Assembly (NCBI GenBank): GCA_947427325.1
Contig: CANEHP010000064.1
Span: 1 to 11,073, forward strand
Direction: 5' to 3'
DNA from: an uncultured Clostridia bacterium
GTDB lineage: Bacteria; Bacillota; Clostridia; Oscillospirales; Ruminococcaceae
DNA length: 11,073 nucleotides
Part shown: piece after piece, positions 6,027 through 11,073 of the stretch
Position numbering within the stretch: the first letter of the stretch is position 1
Layout: every line of letters starts with the position of its first letter
Made by a program: the position numbers and the translations under genes
Notes under the pieces: generated by a model
Told to the model about the DNA's origin: nothing
Database searches by the model: none
The model's input: only the letters and a program-made list of their open reading frames with translations

Positions 6027-7556
6027 TTATTTTTCACTCGGCAGGGTTTTCATCGTGGGGAACAACAAAACATCCCTAATAGAATCACTATCCGTAAGCA
6101 GCATAACAAACCGATCAAGACCCATACCCAAGCCGCCCGTAGGAGGCAGTCCGTACTCAAGAGCAGTAACAAAATCCTCGTCAACTCTTGCATTGGTAGG
6201 TCCTGCCTTTTTGCGCTGCTCCACCTGCTTAACAAAACGCTCCTTCTGATCAATAGGGTCGTTCAGTTCGGAAAAAGCGTTGCCAAACTCACAGCAAGAA
6301 ATGAAATATTCAAATCTTTCGGTAAATGCAGGTTCGTCGGGCTTTCTTTTGGCAAGAGGAGAAATTTCAACGGGATAATCGTAAATAATAGTAGGCTGTA
6401 CCAGCTTATCCTCTACATATTCGTCAAAAAATGCGGCAAGAACATCGCCCTTAGCTGCGTCGGAAGCTACCTCAACATTTTTTGCCTTGGCAGCGGCTCT
6501 TGCTTCCTCGTCGGTGCTCCAGCTGTAAAAGTCTACATCTGCGTACTTTTTAACCGCTTCGGTCATCTTCATTCTTGCCCAAGGCTTGCCGATTTCTATA
6601 TCGTTTCCCTTATAATGAACGGTGTCGGTTCCGCAAATTTTTATGGCGATGGAACGGTACATATTTTCAATCAAGTCCATCATTCCGTAATAGTCTGTAT
6701 ATGCCTGATACATTTCTATGGTGGTAAATTCGGGATTGTGGGTAGAGTCCATTCCCTCGTTCCTGAAAATTCTGCCTACCTCGTAAACCTTGTCAAATCC
6801 GCCTACAATCAGTCTCTTCAAATACAACTCGGTTTCTATTCTTAAATACATATCTATATCAAGAGCATTATGATGAGTCACAAAGGGACGGGCGGAAGCA
6901 CCGATTTCAAGAGTATGAAGCACGGGAGTGTCAACCTCCACAAAGCCCAAATCGTCAAGGTAATTGCGTATCTCACGAAGGATCTTTGAGCGTGTAACAA
7001 ATACATCCTTTACCTCGGGATTGGCAATAAGGTCAAGATAGCGCTTTCTGTAACGCTCCTCCTTGTCCTTTAAGCCGTGCCACTTTTCGGGAAGAGGCAA
7101 AAGCGACTTTGAAAGAAGTGTGATTTCCTTTGCGTGAACGGAAATTTCACCTCTCCTTGTCTTAAAAACAAAGCCGGTTATGCCGACTATATCGCCTAAA
7201 TCCCACCTTTTAAATTCCTTGAAGCTTTCCTCTCCCACATCGTCAATGCGTACATACGCCTGCATACGATCGGAGGAATCACGAATGTCAATAAAGTTCG
7301 CCTTTCCCATATCGCGCCAGCTTGTGATTCTGCCTGCGATTGAAACGGTTTGATTCTCGTACTTTTCAAAATCAGCCCTGATTTCACTGTTCTTGACAGT
7401 TACGGAAAACTTTGTTATCTCATAAGGATTTTTTCCCTCTGACTTTAATTGCTGAAGCTTTTCTATTCTTATTCTGTGCTGTTCGCTTAGCTGCTCCTGA
7501 TACTGCTCTTCTGTAATTTCAACATTTTCCGTGCTTTGGTTATTTTCATTAGCCAT
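6027..7556 (-). CDS. lysS: Lysyl-tRNA synthetase, class II
   Basis: LysS charges tRNA-Lys with lysine in the cytosol for protein synthesis. The 509 residues begin with an acidic extension, then the anticodon-binding OB fold (about 68-150, VSIAGRITSWRDMGKANFIDIRD). The class II catalytic domain follows: a motif 1 region around VDTPVL (208-213), GASARPFVTHHNALD (219-233), motif 2 FRNEGMDSTHNPEFTTIEMY (264-283) and motif 3 GLGMGLDRFVMLLT (475-488). The length is normal. The segment before ARPF reads IGAS where GGAT is most common, a mild variant. The ribosome site is weak and far away (GAAAGG about 14 bases before ATG), so coupling with greA, 56 bases upstream, may matter. The 3' end is complete, and the ICE lies immediately beyond the stop. 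The ICE terminator at 5717-5752 may now be the effective terminator. Confidence 0.97.
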   Translation of the reverse strand: MANENNQSTENVEITEEQYQEQLSEQHRIRIEKLQQLKSEGKNPYEITKFSVTVKNSEIRADFEKYENQTVSIAGRITSWRDMGKANFIDIRDSSDRMQAYVRIDDVGEESFKEFKRWDLGDIVGITGFVFKTRRGEISVHAKEITLLSKSLLPLPEKWHGLKDKEERYRKRYLDLIANPEVKDVFVTRSKILREIRNYLDDLGFVEVDTPVLHTLEIGASARPFVTHHNALDIDMYLRIETELYLKRLIVGGFDKVYEVGRIFRNEGMDSTHNPEFTTIEMYQAYTDYYGMMDLIENMYRSIAIKICGTDTVHYKGNDIEIGKPWARMKMTEAVKKYADVDFYSWSTDEEARAAAKAKNVEVASDAAKGDVLAAFFDEYVEDKLVQPTIIYDYPVEISPLAKRKPDEPAFTERFEYFISCCEFGNAFSELNDPIDQKERFVKQVEQRKKAGPTNARVDEDFVTALEYGLPPTGGLGMGLDRFVMLLTDSDSIRDVLLFPTMKTLPSEK

Positions 7557-7612
7557 ATTTTATTATTATGCCTTTCTTTACGTCTTTCTTATTTACGCAA
7601 GCCTTATAAAAC

Positions 7613-8089
7613 TCACTTTGAAATCTCCAAAATCTCAAATTTTAAAATACCCGCAGGAGCGTCAACATCGATTATTTCGCCCTTTGTTTTTCCGAGACAA
7701 GCTTTGCCTACAGGGGATTCGTCTGAGATTTTACCGTTTTTCATATCAACTTCCTTTGAACCGACTATATGAAGCTCCATAATATTATTTTTCTTCAAAT
7801 CCTTTAATACTACCTTATTGCCTATACCTATATGCTCCGTGGAAAGATCGCTTTCATCAAGCACCTTAACATTTTGCAAGGTTTTTTCGATTTCGGCAAT
7901 TCTTGCTTCAATAATTCCCTGTTCGTTTTTAGCTTCGTCGTATTCGCTGTTTTCCGATAAATCGCCAAAGGAAAGAGCAACCTTAATTTTCTCGGCAATT
8001 TCCTTTCTTTTTACGCTTTTAAGCTCATCAAGCTCCTCCTTAAGCTTTTGAAGTCCTTCGCTTGTCAAAACCATTTGCTTTTCTGCCAT
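7613..8089 (-). CDS. greA: Transcription elongation factor GreA
   Basis: GreA enters the secondary channel of RNA polymerase and stimulates cleavage of backtracked RNA. The 158 residues give an N-terminal coiled-coil finger (about 1-75) with the tip motif SFGDLSENSEYDEAK, in which Asp43 and Glu46 match the metal-coordinating acidic pair of the family. An FKBP-like C-terminal domain follows, with GNKVVLKDL, ISDESPVGKACLGKTKGEIIDVDAP and the end LKFEILEISK. The start has GGAGGTT four to five bases before ATG. It is the first gene of a greA-lysS pair, an arrangement common in Firmicutes. No good -35/-10 pair is obvious upstream, although TATGAT/GATAAT-like AT-rich boxes lie within 30 bases of the start. 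Confidence 0.97.
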   Translation of the reverse strand: MAEKQMVLTSEGLQKLKEELDELKSVKRKEIAEKIKVALSFGDLSENSEYDEAKNEQGIIEARIAEIEKTLQNVKVLDESDLSTEHIGIGNKVVLKDLKKNNIMELHIVGSKEVDMKNGKISDESPVGKACLGKTKGEIIDVDAPAGILKFEILEISK

Positions 8090-8100
8090 AATTAACCTCC

Positions 8101-8779
8101 GAAATTATCATATCATAGGGGTAAAACCGATTTAATAAAGGCAATGCCCCAAATTTATAAGAATTATTTGAGGCATAAGCCCCTCAAGGTTTCAGCGGAG
8201 TATAACCTCCTGCTTATACTATTTAGCCATGAGCAAAGCTCGCAAATCCTTATAGGAAGCAAATTTAAAGCCCCGCTCAAAAAAATCCATCACATAAACT
8301 AAAAAATTTAGAAAAACCCGGCCAACCTTGATATAATTAAATTGTTAAGAAAAAACCATAAGAAAGAGGCCGGTTTTTTCTGTCGCTAAGAAATTCTGCA
8401 AAATATTGCACTGTTCACATCAACTTCAGGCGGTCAAAGACTTCTGTTTGCCCTTGCAATCACAAAAATTGGAATAGGCGGAGTGGTACAATGCACGTTT
8501 TAAGCAAACAGGTCACAAACGCCTTTGGGTTTGCGGTTTTATTGCATATTGCGGCACAAAATTTGAATACTGCTGCTCACACCGCATTGCTTGCTGTTGC
8601 TTCCGTTGCCATTTTTTTAAATCTAAAGCTTATATTCGCTGTTTAAAATCCGCTAACCGTTACGCATAATTATTCACTGTGTTTTTTCTCGGCTTTGTTG
8701 TTTTGCGGCAGAGATGCTTTGTTGTTTTCTTTTTCGATAAATGTTGTTTTTGGTTTTACTTTTTTTTGGTGGTCGTATT
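8101..8779. other. Gene-poor AT-rich stretch with inverted repeats and ORF scraps
   Basis: No supported gene lies here. Inverted repeats include GCCCCAAAT/ATTTGAGGC (about 8145-8173), overlapping TTGAGG/CCTCAA, and AGTATAA/TTATACT near 8199-8220. A longer pair, AAAAAcCCGGCC with GGCCGGtTTTTT, is about 44 bases apart (about 8312-8380) and has a T-run on each strand. A plus-strand ORF at 8491-8646 (51 residues, hydrophobic, ends LNLKLIFAV) has only a weak ribosome site. A minus-strand scrap ending at 8219 gives MDFFERGFKFASYKDLRALL. Both may be gene remnants. The 24-base spaced GCTTTGTTGTTTT repeat at 8692-8728 is simple sequence. A decayed insertion is possible but unproven. Confidence 0.4.
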
Positions 8780-9271
8780 TTATTTTGTGTTTTCGTTCAT
8801 CTCTATATTAAATAGTAATTTTATAATTTCGGATAACCCTAAAAACAAACTAAATAAAACTACTGTAGCAAATTCGTAAATCAAAAATGCTGTAAAGGAG
8901 AAATCGTTTTTATTACTAAATCCTGTTTCGGTATTGGTGGCAATCACAATACTTCCAATAGTGCCAAATATCAGAATTATTAAAGACAGTATTTTGAGCC
9001 AACTACCTACTAATGTATTTTGCTTCGGTTGTTTTGCAGAAACAGGATATTGCTGTGTATTGTTGTATATGCCCAGTTCTTCTCTTTTCGTTTTTTCCCA
9101 TTTATCCAATGTCCCATCATAAAGCATTTGAGTCCATTTTTCTAAAGAGCAATTACAATCGATTGTGCTGACACAGCAATTTAAGCAAAAATCATCATTC
9201 GGCTTTATTTTACCGCACTTCGGGCAGATATACATTTTCCCTTGAATGCTTTCGACAGTTTCATTTGACAT
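8780..9271 (-). CDS. Zinc-ribbon membrane protein, unknown function
   Basis: I do not recognise a named family. The 163-residue protein has an N-terminal zinc ribbon (CPKC at 16-19, CLNC at 29-32) and three further cysteines (33, 39, 41). A charged linker with KWTQMLYDGTLDKWEK follows, then two membrane helices at about 91-111 and 126-146, and a short tail with SEIIKLLFNIEMNENTK. The layout (cytosolic zinc ribbon, two helices, EII-LL tail) resembles many uncharacterised Clostridia proteins, possibly sensors or scaffold proteins. There is no signal peptide. The start is supported by AAGGAG seven bases before ATG. It stands alone: 680 mostly empty bases lie downstream and 255 upstream. Base composition is more AT-rich than lysS or the ICE genes, which may mean recent gain. 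Confidence 0.82.
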   Translation of the reverse strand: MSNETVESIQGKMYICPKCGKIKPNDDFCLNCCVSTIDCNCSLEKWTQMLYDGTLDKWEKTKREELGIYNNTQQYPVSAKQPKQNTLVGSWLKILSLIILIFGTIGSIVIATNTETGFSNKNDFSFTAFLIYEFATVVLFSLFLGLSEIIKLLFNIEMNENTK

Positions 9272-9326
9272 GTTATTTCTCCTTTTGTGATTATCGCATT
9301 TTTTAAAGGTACTTCTTATATTGGAT

Positions 9327-9332
9327 ATTATA
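9327..9332 (-). promoter_or_regulatory. Possible -10 box for the zinc-ribbon gene
   Basis: TATAAT on the minus strand lies 55 bases before the ATG of the zinc-ribbon gene. The surroundings are very AT-rich, and the -35 position at 17 bases reads ATAATG, a poor match, so the call is weak. Confidence 0.35.
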
Positions 9333-9506
9333 TTTTTAATTCTTTATTTCATTATTGCTCCCCCGATTAAAGTTTTGCGCAGGACGCAGGCGCTAATGAA
9401 AAATATCAAAGAAAAAAGCACAGCAATATGCCATATTGCGAGCATTTTCGACGCAGAGATTTTTTATTTGCGTCAGGTATTGTGGCAAAATTTAATTTGG
9501 AGAGCA

Positions 9507-9522
9507 ATAATAACGTTATTAT
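9507..9522. repeat. Perfect 16-bp palindrome just past the S41 gene stop
   Basis: The sequence ATAATAAC and its exact complement meet at 9514/9515. It starts 5 bases beyond the S41 stop codon. It could be a regulator site or a weak hairpin. No T-run follows, so it is not a standard terminator. Two more hairpins lie downstream at 9423-9439 (GCAATAT/ATATTGC) and 9450-9474 (GACGCA/TGCGTC). Confidence 0.5.
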
Positions 9523-9526
9523 ATAC

Positions 9527-10711
9527 TTACATTCCCTCTACAACCTCAAATGCCTTTTTCAGCTGAGGATCTTCGGTGTTGAAATCTTTAGGCAAAAAGT
9601 CGGGATCGCCTGTAAGATCTACCGAAAAGTCAACCTTTATTCCTCCGCTGATCGATGTGGAGGAGATGGGAAAAATTTCCGCTGTGGTAATCACAATAGC
9701 CGTACCGTCCGAAAGGTTCTTTGTTTCGGCAACCGTTCCTTTTCCCGCTGTTTGCTTTCCCACAATTTTTGCGGAAGCGTAGTCCTTCATACATATGGTA
9801 AACAGCTCCGCCGCACCCGAGGTACTTTCATTTACAAGTATTACAGCCGGCTGCGTTATATGCTCGTTTTCCGCAGAGGTTTCCAAAAACTTTGCCACCG
9901 AACCGTCTTTGTAGCGGGCGTTAGCCATAAGCTGATTGGGAGCAAATTTAGTCAGCATATTAGCTAAACCGTCATATATTCCGTTACAGCTTCTAAGATC
10001 TAAAACATAACCCAGCACGCCGTTTGCTTGCAGCTTTTGCAGCTCGGAAAGAAACTGCTTATCCGTTTGCTGATTAAATGCCTCAATGCGAATATATCCA
10101 TAGCCGGAAACTATTGTTGATGTTACCGACTTAATGGTAAATGACTTTCTTGTTACAGTAACCTTCTTAATTTCACCGCTGCGCTGGACAGAAAGCTGCA
10201 CGTTGGTGTTTTCATCACCGTCTACAGCATTTATTGCGGCGTCTGCGCCAATTTCAAGAACATTGCTTCCGTCTACCTCTGTAATAATATCCCCCACCTT
10301 AATATCTAAGCCTTCGGCGGGAGAATTAGTATAAATCTTATCAACAATAAGATATCCGCTTTCCTCACGGCTAAGCTCCAAGCCTGCTGAAATCATTGTT
10401 CCCGATTCGGTTTGACGCTTTTTGTTCGCCTGCGCCTCGGAAAGATATGCCGCCGCAGGATCTTTTAATCCGCCCACATATCCGTTGACAATTCCGTTAA
10501 TTAAGTATTGCTCGTCAATGTCATAATATGCTGTATTTCTTACATAAGAATCTATTTCCTGAATTTTTGAATATATTTCCTCACGCTGTGTAACTCCGCC
10601 AATCAGCTTGTTAAACATATTTGTGGCAACAGTGGTGGTAATAACATAGGTTATTGCGCAGGCAATAGCCGCCACACTGATTATCACGCCTATTGAGTAT
10701 CTTTTTTTCAT
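9527..10711 (-). CDS. S41-family (CtpA/CtpB-like) PDZ peptidase with altered active site
   Basis: The 394-residue protein has an N-terminal membrane anchor (about 7-30), a helical region, a PDZ domain (about 105-185, with SPAEGLDIKVGDIITEVDG) and an S41 core. Family members cleave exposed C-termini of extracytoplasmic proteins with a Ser-Lys dyad 25 residues apart. Here Lys324 (TAGKGTV) is kept. The position 25 residues before it is Gly299 in NESTSGAAELF, where active members have Ser (TASAAE or GSASASE). Ser298 lies one place earlier. The DLRxNPGG loop reads DLRSCNGIYDG (238-248), so the glycine pair is also lost. It may be inactive or use a shifted serine. The start follows TAAGGAAAG. It lies 51 bases after the M23 gene, and the two are probably co-transcribed. 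The fold assignment is firm; activity is uncertain. Confidence 0.9.
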   Translation of the reverse strand: MKKRYSIGVIISVAAIACAITYVITTTVATNMFNKLIGGVTQREEIYSKIQEIDSYVRNTAYYDIDEQYLINGIVNGYVGGLKDPAAAYLSEAQANKKRQTESGTMISAGLELSREESGYLIVDKIYTNSPAEGLDIKVGDIITEVDGSNVLEIGADAAINAVDGDENTNVQLSVQRSGEIKKVTVTRKSFTIKSVTSTIVSGYGYIRIEAFNQQTDKQFLSELQKLQANGVLGYVLDLRSCNGIYDGLANMLTKFAPNQLMANARYKDGSVAKFLETSAENEHITQPAVILVNESTSGAAELFTICMKDYASAKIVGKQTAGKGTVAETKNLSDGTAIVITTAEIFPISSTSISGGIKVDFSVDLTGDPDFLPKDFNTEDPQLKKAFEVVEGM

Positions 10712-10762
10712 AAAGTATCTTTCCTTAAATTTTTTGCGGTTATTTTTTATATATTTATGTAA

Positions 10763-11073
10763 TTACCAAAATTTTTTTACATAGTCAAAGGGATTTTGAG
10801 GAATATTATTCACTCTCACCTCAAAATGAAGATGAGGACCTGTAGACCAGCCTGTGCTTCCCACTGCGGCGATAGTTTCGCCCCGTTCTACCTGCTGACC
10901 CACAGATACATAAACGTCGCTGCAATGTCCGTAAAGGGTGGAATAACCGTCGCCATGATCTATAACAACATATTTTCCGTAGCTGTAGCCCTCTATGTAG
11001 GTGGTTTTTGCAATAATTACCGTTCCCGCTTTTGACGCATATATAGGGTGACCGTAAATTCCTCCGCCGGAAA
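10763..11073 (-). CDS. M23-family (LytM/EnvC-like) peptidase, C-terminal part
   Basis: Only the last 102 codons are in the window. They form the end of a lysostaphin-like M23 domain, which cuts peptide bridges in peptidoglycan or, in EnvC/PcsB-type members, controls hydrolases at the septum. Visible family features are IYGHPIYASKAGTVI, the strand VVIDHGDGYSTLYGH with its active-site-region His, and the zinc-binding HLHFEVR (GPHLHFE) near the end, followed by NPFDYVKKFW and the stop. The first zinc-ligand motif (HxGxD type) would lie just upstream, outside the window. The next gene is the S41 peptidase. In many Clostridia an M23-S41 pair follows ftsE-ftsX, so FtsEX genes are likely to the right of the window. 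That is inference only. Confidence 0.93.
   Translation of the reverse strand, partial: SGGGIYGHPIYASKAGTVIIAKTTYIEGYSYGKYVVIDHGDGYSTLYGHCSDVYVSVGQQVERGETIAAVGSTGWSTGPHLHFEVRVNNIPQNPFDYVKKFW

Noticed and set aside
8101..8230. Riboswitch or T-box leader upstream of greA-lysS
   Set aside because: No T-box core (AGGGTGGNACCGCG-like) or known riboswitch motif is visible, and the hairpins may lie upstream of the transcription start.
8219..8344. Minus-strand open stretch ending in the FERGFKFASYKDLRALLMAK tail
   Set aside because: No start with a ribosome site and only about 40 codons; possibly the tail of a lost gene, not a supported gene.
8491..8646. Plus-strand 51-residue hydrophobic ORF (begins MHVLSKQVTNAF)
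   Set aside because: The ribosome site is weak, no promoter is seen, and the frame is open upstream without a better start, which suggests a remnant at most.
8679..8879. Plus-strand 66-residue ORF rich in Phe and Val
   Set aside because: It arises from T-rich simple sequence and the antisense of the zinc-ribbon gene; low complexity and no ribosome site.
9428..9967. Plus-strand 179-residue ORF
   Set aside because: It is antisense to the S41 gene and rich in Cys and Arg as antisense frames often are; no ribosome site or family match.

Overview
The window reads as part of a Clostridia (Firmicutes) chromosome, most likely an anaerobic gut- or rumen-type Oscillospirales organism. That placement is inferred from protein style, moderate-to-low GC, strong AGGAGG-type ribosome sites and the greA-lysS gene pair. 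Every protein gene I can support lies on the minus strand, so transcription runs from high to low coordinates. The window has two parts: the decayed end of an integrative and conjugative element (ICE) at about 1-5990, and ordinary chromosome at about 6000-11073.

ICE part, in transcription order. A cluster of TGTCGTAAA repeats and inverted repeats at 5761-5991 looks like the integrase arm-site end of the element, and it abuts the 3' end of lysS. Next come an intrinsic terminator (5717-5752), a one-gene unit for a 59-residue protein (5469-5648) with its own -10 box and terminator, and a roughly 550-base structured leader without a convincing gene. An intact parA (soj-like) gene follows. After it comes parB, which has ATA where its start codon should be and is cut off before its helix-turn-helix region. 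It is joined directly to the C-terminal part of a TrbL/VirB6-like channel gene. Then come a Phd/RelE-type toxin-antitoxin cassette with its own promoter and terminator, an intact prgI, and a virB4 gene with a one-base frameshift that is cut off just after Walker A. That gene is joined to an integrase gene lacking its N-terminus, which runs off the left edge. No relaxase or coupling protein is visible. I read this as an immobile remnant made by at least two large internal deletions plus point damage. The only intact genes are parA, the 59-residue gene, the toxin-antitoxin pair and prgI. A chimeric assembly is the main alternative.

Chromosomal part. lysS and greA form an operon (transcription fidelity factor plus lysyl-tRNA synthetase). 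Upstream lies a gene-poor, AT-rich stretch (8101-8779) with inverted repeats and short ORF remnants, then a zinc-ribbon membrane protein of unknown role. The right edge holds an S41-family peptidase with altered active-site motifs and the C-terminal catalytic domain of an M23 (LytM/EnvC-like) peptidase. That pair often sits next to ftsEX in Clostridia and points to cell-wall and division functions.

I do not see a clearly new biological system. The best leads are the layered decay of the ICE with retention of the self-insulated toxin-antitoxin cassette, the repeat architecture at the ICE end, and the S41 protein that lacks serine at the expected nucleophile position.
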